DNA of 64,000 nt from UBA940 sp031548515 (lineage in GTDB: Bacteria; Bacteroidota; Bacteroidia; Bacteroidales; Rikenellaceae): NCBI GenBank assembly GCA_031548515.1, contig JAVBRB010000001.1, positions 1 through 64,000 on the forward strand. The letters run 5' to 3'. How positions within the stretch are numbered: the first letter of the stretch is position 1; every line of letters starts with the position of its first letter. The notes beneath the pieces were generated by a model that made no database searches, was not told the origin of the DNA, and saw nothing but the letters and a program-made list of their open reading frames with translations. Positions 42,218-50,862 of the stretch are shown here, piece by piece. The position numbers and the translations under genes are program-made.

Positions 42218-43207
42218 TTATGGTATTTGACGTAAGTACAAAGCCCTCAACAGGAACTCCAGCGCCAGTATTATCAGTGCCCACAGTGCGAAACGGACGT
42301 AGAGTTCATGGTAAAGGGTGTATTCGTTCGTATCTATCGTGCTTTTTTCCAACTGGTTAATATTGTCATATATAGCCTGCAGCGACGTTTTGTCGGTAGC
42401 ACGGAAATACTGCCCTCCCGTCATCGAGGCTATGTCTGTCAGCATCTGTTCGTCGATCTCGACAGGCCTGCTTACGAGAACCTCGTTACCCCACATATCC
42501 CAGGCCGGAGTCGGGGCGTTTCCCCGTGTGCCGACGCCGACAGTGTATACCTTTATGCCCAGCGATTTGGCTATCCCGGCGGCAGTCATGGGCGCTATCT
42601 GACCGGCGTTGTTCACCCCGTCGGTCAAAAGGATTATCACTTTGCTCTTGGCATCGCTCTCCCGCAGACGGTTTATCGAGGTGGCCAGTCCGTTGCCTAT
42701 GGCCGTCCCGTCCTCGATCATACCGGTTCTCACCTGCGCCAGCAGGTTCAGCAGCGTGGCTTTGTCGGTGGTGAGGGGACTCTGCGTGAAGCTTTCGCCC
42801 GCGAAGACCACGAGTCCGATACGGTCGCCGCGACGATCGTTGATGAAGTTCGCCGCAACATCCTTGGCCGCCGCTATGCGGTCGGGCAGGAAGTCGCGCG
42901 CAAGCATACTACCCGAGATGTCGAGCGCCAGTACGATATCTATACCCTGCGCTTTAGAACTGCTGCCGCTTTCGGTAGACTGCGGACGCGCGATGGCTAT
43001 GATGAGCAGCGTAACGACGGCGCTATGCATCGCGAACGGCAGGTGTCGCAGGTAGTATTTGAACGTTTTTCGGTATCCGGCGAAGGTATCCGTAGCCGGA
43101 ATGCGTATGGTCGCCCCGCCCTTCATCGCGCAGTAGACATACCACGCCGCCATCGGCAGCAAGACCGCCAACAACCACAAAAGATGGGGATTCGCAAACT
43201 TTATCAT
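42218..43207 (-). CDS. BatA-like von Willebrand factor A membrane protein
   Basis: A 329-residue paralogue of its neighbour: helices at ~8-27 and ~55-73, VWA domain with DISGSM (Asp96, Ser98, Ser100), VVFAGESFTQSPLTTD, IILLTDGVNNAG, and a C-terminal helix. BatA is normally placed before BatB, as here. It probably forms a heteromeric membrane complex with BatB and the TPR protein. A 306-bp gap with repeats separates it from the preceding TPR gene. Confidence 0.88.
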   Translation of the reverse strand: MIKFANPHLLWLLAVLLPMAAWYVYCAMKGGATIRIPATDTFAGYRKTFKYYLRHLPFAMHSAVVTLLIIAIARPQSTESGSSSKAQGIDIVLALDISGSMLARDFLPDRIAAAKDVAANFINDRRGDRIGLVVFAGESFTQSPLTTDKATLLNLLAQVRTGMIEDGTAIGNGLATSINRLRESDAKSKVIILLTDGVNNAGQIAPMTAAGIAKSLGIKVYTVGVGTRGNAPTPAWDMWGNEVLVSRPVEIDEQMLTDIASMTGGQYFRATDKTSLQAIYDNINQLEKSTIDTNEYTLYHELYVRFALWALIILALEFLLRALYLRQIP

Positions 43208-43394
43208 TACCTAAATATTTATTCCAAACCACTACTTTGCCCAACCGTTTTTAGTTATCTCCCTTTGCTTTTCGGCGCCAGCCTTTGGCTGACTACCCGG
43301 CTCCGGTCGGCAAGCTCGATCGCAAAAGCGATCTCGGTTGCGAACGTCATTTCGATTATGAATTACAAATTAAAAACACCGATATCTATCATTT
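43208..43394. other. intergenic repeat-rich segment between batA and the TPR gene
   Basis: It contains small hairpins (GATCGCAAAAGCGATC near 43318 and AGCCTTTGGCT near 43283) and resembles the insert at 37688-37801 in style. No ORF is supported. Confidence 0.5.
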
Positions 43395-43510
43395 TGCGGT
43401 CAGAATCGTGATTAGGCAACGCTGTCGACAAAAATTGTGAGGGAGCATACCGACGTATGTGACCGAACAATTTTTGAGACAAAGGAAGCATAATCACGAT
43501 TATTACCGCA
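43395..43510. repeat. nested palindromic repeat, copy 1
   Basis: Four nested arm pairs: TGCGGT/ACCGCA (43395-43400, 43505-43510), AATCGTGATTA/TAATCACGATT (43404-43414, 43491-43501), CAAAAATTGT/ACAATTTTTG (43429-43438, 43467-43476) and CATAC/GTATG (43446-43450, 43455-43459). It lies four bp from the stop of the TPR gene. The core GGCAACGCTG...GACCGA...GAAGCATAA is shared with 46421-46492. Confidence 0.85.
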
Positions 43511-43513
43511 GAA

Positions 43514-44308
43514 TCACCAGTTCTTGCCGGATCGGCCCACAGCCGGAACCTCTTTGGCATTCATCTTTTCGCGAGTCTTGTCCTCTTCGTCCTGCATCGC
43601 TTCCAGCATGTGCTCGGCATCCTGCGGATCTATTGCAGCCTCCTGCTGATCTCCTTCACCATGATCAGGTTTTGGCGGTTCGCCCTGATCATGATCCTGG
43701 TTCTGGTCTCCCTGGCCGTCCTGCTGATCCTGATCCTGATCCTGATTCTGGGTCTGCTGATCCTTGTTCTGATCCTGATCCTGGTCTTTATTCTGGTCCT
43801 GCCGGTTCTGATCTTTGTTTTGATCCTTGTTTTGATCCTGATTCTGGTCCTGTTGCGGCGGATTCTTCAGCATCTTCTGGGCGTAGGCCAGATTATACTT
43901 TGCCTGCATGTCCGTGGGGTCGATCCTCAGCGCCTGCTTATAAAACTCTATGGCCTCCTCGATTTTCTGCCCCGCGAGCATTACATTACCCGCATTGAAA
44001 TTAGCTGCAGACATCATTGCCGGAGCAGTGAGCGAATCGGCGGCGATATCTGTGAATATTTTCGCCGCTTCTTCGCCCTTTTCCTGGCGGAAGACAGCAT
44101 CGCCCAGATTGAAACGCGCCTCGCGGAATTCCGGATTGATTTCGAGCGCACGGCGGTAATGAACTTCCGCTCCTGAAAAATCGCCCTTGTTGTAGGCTTT
44201 GTTGCCGTCACGGGCCTCGTGCCGTTCGGGATATTTCTGCGCGGAAACTTCTGCAGCGGTTATTATCGCCGCCAGAAACACACCATATATAATTGTATGT
44301 CTTATCAT
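43514..44308 (-). CDS. BatC-like TPR protein with Gln/Asp/Asn-rich tract
   Basis: A 264-residue protein with a signal peptide (VFLAAIITAAEVSA-Q). TPR units lie at ~30-150 (YNKGDFSGAEVHYRRALEIN, AIEFYKQALRIDPTDMQAKY). Residues ~153-210 are almost only Gln, Asp, Asn and Lys in short repeats such as QDQNKDQ, encoded by near-repeats of a TCCTGA-type hexamer on the plus strand. A conserved tail DPQDAEHMLEAMQDEEDKTREK follows. TPR proteins of Bat operons probably scaffold BatA/BatB in the periplasm. Tract length may vary by slippage. Confidence 0.85.
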   Translation of the reverse strand: MIRHTIIYGVFLAAIITAAEVSAQKYPERHEARDGNKAYNKGDFSGAEVHYRRALEINPEFREARFNLGDAVFRQEKGEEAAKIFTDIAADSLTAPAMMSAANFNAGNVMLAGQKIEEAIEFYKQALRIDPTDMQAKYNLAYAQKMLKNPPQQDQNQDQNKDQNKDQNRQDQNKDQDQDQNKDQQTQNQDQDQDQQDGQGDQNQDHDQGEPPKPDHGEGDQQEAAIDPQDAEHMLEAMQDEEDKTREKMNAKEVPAVGRSGKNW

Positions 44309-44343
44309 AATCTCGTAATCAGTGATTTTTAATTCGCAATTGA

Positions 44344-45387
44344 TTATGATGTTTTCAGCGGATTTTCTTCCGTTTCTTCAGGCTTGCCGTCCTCGTCGGC
44401 TTTCTTCGTTTCTTCGACGAAATAGTAGGCGCCGTAATATGCAGCCTCGCTCTCCTCGTCTCCTGGCACCAGCTTGGCGAATTTCACCAGGTCGGCCGTC
44501 TTAAGGATATCGTTCAGGTCGGCATAGTGGCGGTCATCCACCAATCCTTCTTTTTTCGGTTTTTCGACAGCCGCTAGTATCTCGTCGGTAGTCATTTCCA
44601 TGGCGGAAATACCGAAACGCCCCTTTATGTATTCGCGCAGAATGTCCGTAATTCCGCTGTAATATTGCTTATGTTTGTTGTTTTGCGGCAATTTTTGATT
44701 TTTGAGCGCTTCGAGTTGGCGTATCGCAACGATGTGAGGCGGGACCGGCGGTTTGGGCGCGAAGAACGGGATGTGCTTGCGGTACTTGACGATCAGCCAT
44801 ATGCCCAGCACTATCGCCGCAAGCAGGCCGACGGCAAGCGCAAACCAACCGCCTATTTCTCCGAATTTAAGCGGAATGCCGCGCGGAGACTTGATATCTA
44901 AAGGCTTGTCCTTCTCGAGATCGATGTTAAAAGTAACCACGCGGATGCGCAGGCTGTCGCGGCTTTGCAGCGTATCGACCAGGTTCTTGTCGAGGTACAG
45001 CACCGGAAAACGCCCCAGGCTGTATTCGCCTTCATCAAAAATAGTCAGCAGATAGCGTTTGAGCAGGGTCTGGCGACGGCCGTCCTGCACGACGGTATCT
45101 TCGGGAAATTCGCCGAGGACTTCGATCTTCTCGCCTATTTTCGTGCCGGCAAGAACCGGGAAATCGACTACCTGCATCATATCTTTTTCGACACGGACTT
45201 CGAGCGTGAACTGGTCGCCGATGAGCATGCTGTCGCGGTCGAACGAGGCCGTAACCGTCGGAACATTCTGTGCCGACGCAGTTATTAACGATAAGTGATT
45301 AGTGATTAACAAAACAAACACAAAGCAAAATCGTGCAATTCTCCACACGACACTTTTGTATTTCACATTTGCCTCTCCTCTAAACAT
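44344..45387 (-). CDS. BatD/DUF4381-like membrane protein of the Bat operon
   Basis: A 347-residue protein. The signal peptide core LLITNHLSLITASAQ is encoded by DNA of the AT-rich linker repeat. A periplasmic beta domain (~40-170, TASFDRDSMLIGDQFTLEVR) resembles BatD. A transmembrane helix lies at ~187-207 (GGWFALAVGLLAAIVLGIWL) and a cytoplasmic DUF4381-like helical part follows (~225-330, YYSGITDILREYIKGRFGIS). The acidic tail ends ETEENPLKTS. It lies between DUF58 and the TPR gene. Confidence 0.78.
   Translation of the reverse strand: MFRGEANVKYKSVVWRIARFCFVFVLLITNHLSLITASAQNVPTVTASFDRDSMLIGDQFTLEVRVEKDMMQVVDFPVLAGTKIGEKIEVLGEFPEDTVVQDGRRQTLLKRYLLTIFDEGEYSLGRFPVLYLDKNLVDTLQSRDSLRIRVVTFNIDLEKDKPLDIKSPRGIPLKFGEIGGWFALAVGLLAAIVLGIWLIVKYRKHIPFFAPKPPVPPHIVAIRQLEALKNQKLPQNNKHKQYYSGITDILREYIKGRFGISAMEMTTDEILAAVEKPKKEGLVDDRHYADLNDILKTADLVKFAKLVPGDEESEAAYYGAYYFVEETKKADEDGKPEETEENPLKTS
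45281..45312. repeat. AT-rich linker repeat inside a coding sequence
   Basis: TTATTAACGATAAGTGATTAGTGATTAACAA on the plus strand is nearly the same as the leuC-leuD linker (34771 onward). On the minus strand it encodes the signal-peptide core of the gene at 44344-45387. Confidence 0.8.
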
Positions 45388-45419
45388 TTATCGCAATCGC
45401 TAATAGTTAATCTCTAACT

Positions 45420-46301
45420 TTATCTTTGCTTGAAAAGCTTAACAAGTTCTTTGACATAGTCCTCGCCCGTATTGGCAACGGCGGTATCTATCTTGTAGTG
45501 TTTAAGCATCGAGTCGATCGCCGCCACACGATCCTTGCGTGTAGCGCGATACTCCCTGCGGACAGATTTCGACGAGGTGTCTACCCACAGTTTACGTCCG
45601 GTTTCGGCATCCTCGAACTCCACTATCCCCAGGTCGGGCATCTCCTCCTCGCGGCGATCGTTGATACGCACCGCAACGATATCGTGTTTGCCAGTCGCTA
45701 TCTTCAGCGCGTCGCACAGGGGCTGTTCGTCGGGCGCCGGGAAAAGGAAATCCGACAGAACAAAAGCGGTAGACCGCTTCGACAGAACGTTTGCAAGGTA
45801 TCGCAGAGGTTCCGAAAGCAATGTGCGCTTACTTACCGGTTCGAATTCCAGCATTTCGCGAATTATCATCAGCACATGGCTGCGCCCTTTCTTCGGCGGG
45901 ATGAACTTTTCGACGCGGTCGCTGAACAGTATGCACCCGACTTTGTCGCCCGTCTGGCAGGCCGAAAAAGCCAGCACGGCGGCGATCTCGGTCTGAAGGC
46001 CCTTTTTAGTTTGGCCTGTCGTGCCGAAGAACGACGAACCGCTGACGTCGACCAGCAACATCATGGTCAGTTCGCGCTCTTCCTCGTAGATCTTGATGTG
46101 CGGCTTGCTGGAGCGTGCGGTGACGTTCCAGTCGATATCCCTCACATCGTCGCCCATGCGGTATTCCCGCACCTCGCTGAAAGACATACCTCGTCCGCGG
46201 AAAGCGCTGTGATACTGCCCCGCGAAAATCTCGTTCGACAGTCCGCGGCTCTTTATCTCGATCCGCCTGACCCGTTTGAGTATGTCCTTTTCGCTATCCA
46301 A
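45420..46301 (-). CDS. DUF58 domain protein of the Bat operon
   Basis: A 293-residue cytoplasmic protein. FAGQYHSAFRGRGMSFSEVR and YRMGDDVRDIDWNVTAR form the DUF58 signature, followed by a VWA-like part with LLVDVSGSSFFGT carrying an intact DxSxS metal motif. DUF58 proteins sit next to MoxR ATPases and are thought to be their partners. Downstream comes the BatD/DUF4381-like gene. Confidence 0.92.
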   Translation of the reverse strand: MDSEKDILKRVRRIEIKSRGLSNEIFAGQYHSAFRGRGMSFSEVREYRMGDDVRDIDWNVTARSSKPHIKIYEEERELTMMLLVDVSGSSFFGTTGQTKKGLQTEIAAVLAFSACQTGDKVGCILFSDRVEKFIPPKKGRSHVLMIIREMLEFEPVSKRTLLSEPLRYLANVLSKRSTAFVLSDFLFPAPDEQPLCDALKIATGKHDIVAVRINDRREEEMPDLGIVEFEDAETGRKLWVDTSSKSVRREYRATRKDRVAAIDSMLKHYKIDTAVANTGEDYVKELVKLFKQR

Positions 46302-46323
46302 AGCTGATGAATATAGATAATGA

Positions 46324-46515
46324 ATTTGCAGTCAGAGTGGTGGTTTAACTTCGTTTTCATCCTTCGCGCCTCAGCCAGATGAGCAAGACTCAATGGAGGT
46401 CGGCCTTTCTGGATCGGCAACGCTGCAGATAAAAACTGCAAGAGAGTTTACTGATCGTAAATGACCGAGAGGTTTTCGAGACGAAGGAAGCATAACCGCC
46501 GCCATCACTGCAAAT
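46324..46515. repeat. nested palindromic repeat, copy 2, with ~65-bp insert
   Basis: Outer arms ATTTGCAGT (46324-46332) and ACTGCAAAT (46507-46515); inner arms TTTAC/GTAAA (46447-46451, 46457-46461). The core 46421-46492 aligns with copy 1, with compensating changes in outer and inner arms. It abuts the moxR stop codon. Confidence 0.82.
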
Positions 46516-47519
46516 CACGGAACAATTACGTTATTTAAAATCTCGCTGATGATCTCCTCCGATGTGATGTTTTCGGCTTCGGCTTCGTAGGTGAGGCCGA
46601 TGCGGTGGCGCAGAACGTCGTGACACACGGCACGGACATCCTCGGGGATCACATAACCGCGTCGTTTGATGAACGCGTAGCTTTTGGCAGCCCTGGCGAG
46701 CGAGATGCTGGCACGGGGCGATCCGCCGTAGCTGATGAGGGGCACGAGCGACTGCAAGCCGTATTCGGCCGGTTCACGCGTGGCGAAAATTATGTCGATG
46801 ATGTATTTTTCGATCTTTTCGTCCATGTAAACCTCTGTCACCACTTCGCGCGCCTTGAGAATATCTTCGGGCGTAATCACTTTATTCGGATGCGGCATTC
46901 CGCCTCCGGCCAGATTCATGCGGACGATGTCGCGCTCTTCCTGTTTCTTGGGATATGTTATCTTGACCTTCAGCAGAAAACGGTCTACCTGCGCTTCGGG
47001 CAGGGGATAAGTTCCTTCCTGTTCGAGCGGGTTCTGCGTCGCCAGAACGAGGAAGGGCTGCGGCAGCGGATAGGTAGTATCGCCTATGGTCACCTGGCGC
47101 TCCTGCATCGCCTCCAAAAGGGCGCTCTGCACCTTTGCGGGCGAACGGTTTATTTCGTCAGCCAGTACGAAATTGGCGAAGACAGGCCCCCTGCGGACTG
47201 TGAACTCCTCTTTTTTCTGCGAGTAGATCAGCGTCCCGATAAGGTCTGCGGGCAGAAGGTCGGGGGTAAACTGGATGCGGCTGAACTTCGCGTCGACCGC
47301 TTCGGCGAGCGTGGTGATGGCCAGAGTTTTGGCCAGACCCGGAACGCCTTCCAGCAGGATATGGCCGTTCGACAGCAACCCTATCAACAAAGAATCGACC
47401 AAGTGCTTCTGACCGATAATTACCTTGCCCATCTCCATATTGAGGGTATCGACGAACAGGCTTTCGCGTTCAATCCGTTCGTTCAGTTCCTTGATATTAA
47501 CTACAGCGCTCATCCGCAA
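46515..47519 (-). CDS. MoxR-family AAA+ ATPase
   Basis: A 334-residue AAA+ protein. Walker A-like GVPGLAKTLAITTLAEAV, Walker B VLADEINRSPAKVQSALLEAM, sensor LVLATQNPLEQEGTYPLPEAQ and arginine-finger region DRFLLKVKI identify the family. MoxR ATPases act as chaperones for VWA-domain proteins, and BatA, BatB and DUF58 are the obvious clients. It is first in the operon. The second Met, two codons in, could be the start. Confidence 0.94.
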   Translation of the reverse strand: MRMSAVVNIKELNERIERESLFVDTLNMEMGKVIIGQKHLVDSLLIGLLSNGHILLEGVPGLAKTLAITTLAEAVDAKFSRIQFTPDLLPADLIGTLIYSQKKEEFTVRRGPVFANFVLADEINRSPAKVQSALLEAMQERQVTIGDTTYPLPQPFLVLATQNPLEQEGTYPLPEAQVDRFLLKVKITYPKKQEERDIVRMNLAGGGMPHPNKVITPEDILKAREVVTEVYMDEKIEKYIIDIIFATREPAEYGLQSLVPLISYGGSPRASISLARAAKSYAFIKRRGYVIPEDVRAVCHDVLRHRIGLTYEAEAENITSEEIISEILNNVIVP

Positions 47520-47669
47520 ACTATAAATTATGGATTATGAATTATCTTTAAAAATAAGCTTATCGTGATATTTCTTACTTTCAACGATACGGCGACAAAT
47601 TTATTACTTTTTTCTCAAAAAATTTTCCGCAAATTTCTCTTATTTCCCTTTATTGATCCGTTGTTCACA

Positions 47670-47706
47670 AAAATTCATAATTCATACTCCATAATTCATA
47701 ATTCAA
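47670..47706. repeat. AT-rich linker repeat before the helicase gene
   Basis: Three near-copies of ATTCATAATTCATA; a mirror form (TTATGGATTATGAATTA) lies at 47525-47545 before moxR on the other strand. Confidence 0.6.
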
Positions 47707-47709
47707 CCC

Positions 47710-47717
47710 TATTTTTG
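47710..47717 (+). promoter_or_regulatory. -7 promoter element (TATTTTTG) 6 bp from the helicase start
   Basis: An exact TAnnTTTG match ends six bases before the ATG at 47724, so transcription would begin at or next to the start codon and the mRNA would be leaderless or nearly so. This supports the 47724 start over the ATG at 47565. Confidence 0.6.
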
Positions 47718-47723
47718 CCTGCA

Positions 47724-50270
47724 ATGAAAGATATAGATATACTCAAAAATCTAAACCCGGTTCAACGAGAGGCAGTAGAGAATTTCGATGGTCCGTCGCT
47801 GATAATCGCGGGGGCCGGGTCAGGTAAGACGCGGGTACTGACCGCGCGCATCGCTTATATGATAGACCAGGGCGTAGCACCCCATAACATACTGGCCCTC
47901 ACGTTCACCAACAAGGCCGCCAACGAAATGCGCGAACGTATCGAAAGTATGGTGGGCCGCAAGAGCCGCTACATCCAGATGGGAACATTCCACTCGGTTT
48001 TCCTGCGCATACTGCGAACCGAGGGCGAACGGATAGGCTACCCGCCGTCATTCACCATTTACGACACAACCGACAGCCTGAGCCTGGTGAAGGCCATCTG
48101 CAAGGAGCTGATTCTGCCCGACGACGTCTACAAGCCGCGCGGGGTGTACGCGAAGATTTCGCGGCTCAAGAATGACCTCATAACGCCGAAAGTGTACGAG
48201 GAAGACCCTGTTTTCATCACCGACGACCGCAAACGCCAGCAGCCGCAATTCATCGAGATATACAAACGCTACGTCGCGCGATGCCGCGCCAATGCCGCCA
48301 TGGACTTCGACGACCTGCTGCTCAATATGGTGATGCTGTTCAAGCAGAACCCCGACGTGCTGGCCAAGTACCAGGATATTTTCAAGTATATATTGGTGGA
48401 CGAGTACCAGGACACCAACCATGTGCAGTACCTGATCGTGAAGAACCTCGCGATGGCGCACGGGAACATCTGCGTCGTGGGCGACGACTCGCAGAGCATC
48501 TATTCGTTCCGCGGGGCCAGGATAGAGAATATCCTGAATTTCAAAAAAGACTTCCCGGCGGCGCAAGTCTACAAGCTCGAACAGAACTACCGCTCTACGC
48601 AGACCATAGTGAACGCCGCAAACAGCGTCATCGGCCGCAACTCGTCGAGCCGAGACCTCAAAAAGGATTGCTTTTCGGACGGCGAAGTCGGTGAGAACAT
48701 CCGCCTTATCCGCGCCTACACAGACCGCGAGGAGGCGGAACTCGTCGCGGCCGAGATCAAGGAGGCAGGCCGGCGAGGCGTCCAATGGGAGGAAATAGCC
48801 GTGCTGTACCGCGTCAACGCCCGCTCGCGCGTGGTGGAGGAATCACTCCGCCGGCGCGACATACCTTATAAGATATACCGCGGCCACTCGTTCTTCGATC
48901 GGAAAGAAATCAAGGACCTGCTTGGCTACTTCCGCCTGATCGTGAATCCGCGCGACGACGAGGCTTTCAAGCGCATCATAAACTACCCCAAGCGCGGCAT
49001 CGGCGACACCACGATAGAAAAAATAGCGGCCGTCGCGCGCGACAAAGGCGTCAGCATGTGGGAAACCGTCGAGCAGATGGTGGCAACGGCCACAGCGAAT
49101 TATGCTACGCAAAACGAAGCTCCGATCGTTACAGCCGAAGAAAAGACCCTCGCCAAAAAGACCGCCGCGTTTATGGAGTTGATACACGGCCTTGCCCTGG
49201 AGCGGTTGCAGCGTAGCCTCTACGATTTCGGGCGCGAGGTTGCGGTGCGAAGCGGCATCGTCGGAGGATTCAAGGCCGAGAACACCCCGGAAGCGGCCTC
49301 AGCTCTCGAAAACATCGACGAACTTTTGAACTCTATGGAGATCTTCCGCGAACAGAAGGCGAAAGAGGCCGAAGAAGAGGATCTCGATCCGCAGGAGGCT
49401 TCGTCGCTGGAAGAGTGGCTTCAGAGCGTGGCGCTGATGACCGACATGGACACCGACGAACCCGAGAACCGCAACAAGGTGACGCTGATGACAGTGCATT
49501 CGGCCAAGGGACTGGAATTTAGTTACGTTTTCATCGTCGGCATGGAGGAGGAGCAGTTCCCGAGTCTCCGCGAGGGCAGCCAGACCGAACTGGAGGAGGA
49601 GCGCCGCCTGTTCTACGTCGCGCTGACCAGGGCCAAGGAAGCGGCGTGGCTGTCGTACAGCGAGTCGCGTTTCGTTCACGGCAACATGACTTTCTGCCGT
49701 CCGAGCCGTTTCCTGCGCGAGATTGACGCACAATATCTCGACGGAAACGTTCCCGGCGCGGAAGAGGCATACGGCGGATCGAACGGTTGGCGCGGTACGT
49801 CAGCAGGTTTCGGACAATCGGGTAAGCCAGTCTGGGAAGCTCGTAATGCCGGAACGCCGGCGGCGGATAATTTTGGTCAACGCAACCAGTATCCTCAACG
49901 GAGCGGAACATCGGCGGCGGAAAAACTGTCGGCGCCATTATACGGTCGTCGTCCCGACGGTTTTCCTCAAAGAGAGCAAGAACCGCCGCAAAGAGTGGCT
50001 CCCGTAGTTCCCGACGCTCGATTCAAAAAAATCTCGTCCACCCCTCCGCGACCTGTGGAATCAAATTCCAAACCAGCCCCTGAAGGCTCCGCTTTTCAGC
50101 CGGGAATGAGGGTGCTTCATGACAAATTCGGCAAGGGAGTTGTGGAAGAAGTGGAGATGATGGCCGGTGCGTCGAGCGCCGCCGACCTGAAGATCGTGGT
50201 CGCTTTCGATGACCCCGCGGCAGGACGGAAAACCCTGCTCAGCAAATTTGCAAAACTCGAAATAATCTGA
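47724..50270 (+). CDS. UvrD/PcrA-type superfamily 1 DNA helicase
   Basis: An 848-residue 3'-5' helicase of repair and replication. NLNPVQREAVENFDGPSLII and Walker A AGAGSGKTR (~30-37) come first, then LTFTNKAANEMRERI, Walker B YILVDEYQDTN, VVGDDSQSIYSFRGA, LEQNYRST, VTLMTVHSAKGLEF and FYVALTRAKE. After ~residue 690 a low-complexity Gly/Pro/Arg linker leads to a C-terminal Tudor-like RNA-polymerase-binding module (GMRVLHDKFGKGVVEEV) as in PcrA. Confidence 0.95.
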   Translation: MKDIDILKNLNPVQREAVENFDGPSLIIAGAGSGKTRVLTARIAYMIDQGVAPHNILALTFTNKAANEMRERIESMVGRKSRYIQMGTFHSVFLRILRTEGERIGYPPSFTIYDTTDSLSLVKAICKELILPDDVYKPRGVYAKISRLKNDLITPKVYEEDPVFITDDRKRQQPQFIEIYKRYVARCRANAAMDFDDLLLNMVMLFKQNPDVLAKYQDIFKYILVDEYQDTNHVQYLIVKNLAMAHGNICVVGDDSQSIYSFRGARIENILNFKKDFPAAQVYKLEQNYRSTQTIVNAANSVIGRNSSSRDLKKDCFSDGEVGENIRLIRAYTDREEAELVAAEIKEAGRRGVQWEEIAVLYRVNARSRVVEESLRRRDIPYKIYRGHSFFDRKEIKDLLGYFRLIVNPRDDEAFKRIINYPKRGIGDTTIEKIAAVARDKGVSMWETVEQMVATATANYATQNEAPIVTAEEKTLAKKTAAFMELIHGLALERLQRSLYDFGREVAVRSGIVGGFKAENTPEAASALENIDELLNSMEIFREQKAKEAEEEDLDPQEASSLEEWLQSVALMTDMDTDEPENRNKVTLMTVHSAKGLEFSYVFIVGMEEEQFPSLREGSQTELEEERRLFYVALTRAKEAAWLSYSESRFVHGNMTFCRPSRFLREIDAQYLDGNVPGAEEAYGGSNGWRGTSAGFGQSGKPVWEARNAGTPAADNFGQRNQYPQRSGTSAAEKLSAPLYGRRPDGFPQREQEPPQRVAPVVPDARFKKISSTPPRPVESNSKPAPEGSAFQPGMRVLHDKFGKGVVEEVEMMAGASSAADLKIVVAFDDPAAGRKTLLSKFAKLEII

Positions 50271-50273
50271 CCT

Positions 50274-50852
50274 ATGGATGACGGAAAAACAAGGTGCGGA
50301 TGGTGCGGCAACGACCCGCTGTATGTGGATTACCACGACAATGAATGGGGTCGCGAAGTGACGGATGACAAAACGATGTTCGAGTTCGTCGTGCTCGAAA
50401 GCGCACAGGCAGGGTTGAGCTGGATCACAATCTTGCGTCGGCGGGAGGGTTACCGCCGGGCCTTCGCGGGCTTCGACGTGCGGAAAGTAGCCGCCATGGG
50501 TACCGATGACGTCGAACGCCTGATGCAAGACACCGGCATAATCCGTAACCGCGGAAAAATCACTTCGACAATCACCAACGCGCAGGCCTACATCGAAATA
50601 CAGAAGGAATTCGGCAGTTTTTGCGCCTATCTGCGGGGATTCCTGCCGGAGGGAAAGCCCATAATCAACAACTGGAATACCCTCAAGGAAGTCCCCGCGT
50701 CGACGCCACTGTCGGACGCCATAAGCAGGGACATGAAAAAGCGCGGCTTCCGCTTCTTCGGCACCACCATCTGCTATGCCCACCTGCAGGCCACGGGCTT
50801 CGTCAATGACCACCTCTCCGGATGCCACAGGCATCCTGATTACGAATTATAA
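50274..50852 (+). CDS. tag: DNA-3-methyladenine glycosylase I
   Basis: A 192-residue base-excision enzyme removing 3-methyladenine. RCGWCGNDPLYVDYHDNEWG at the N-terminus and HLSGCHRHPDYEL at the C-terminus carry the zinc-binding Cys and His residues. FEFVVLESAQAGLSWITILRR is the family signature. It starts 3 bp after the helicase stop. The last codons (DYEL-stop) lie in an AT-rich linker repeat. Confidence 0.94.
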   Translation: MDDGKTRCGWCGNDPLYVDYHDNEWGREVTDDKTMFEFVVLESAQAGLSWITILRRREGYRRAFAGFDVRKVAAMGTDDVERLMQDTGIIRNRGKITSTITNAQAYIEIQKEFGSFCAYLRGFLPEGKPIINNWNTLKEVPASTPLSDAISRDMKKRGFRFFGTTICYAHLQATGFVNDHLSGCHRHPDYEL

Positions 50853-50862
50853 ATTACGAATC

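Noticed and set aside
43500..43998. plus-strand ORFs with long Asp/Pro or Leu/Ile runs
   Set aside because: They are other-frame readings of the DNA repeat encoding the Gln/Asp/Asn tract of the TPR protein.
43395..46515. Possible CRISPR array
   Set aside because: Only two copies 2.9 kb apart, palindromic, with no regular spacers and no cas genes.
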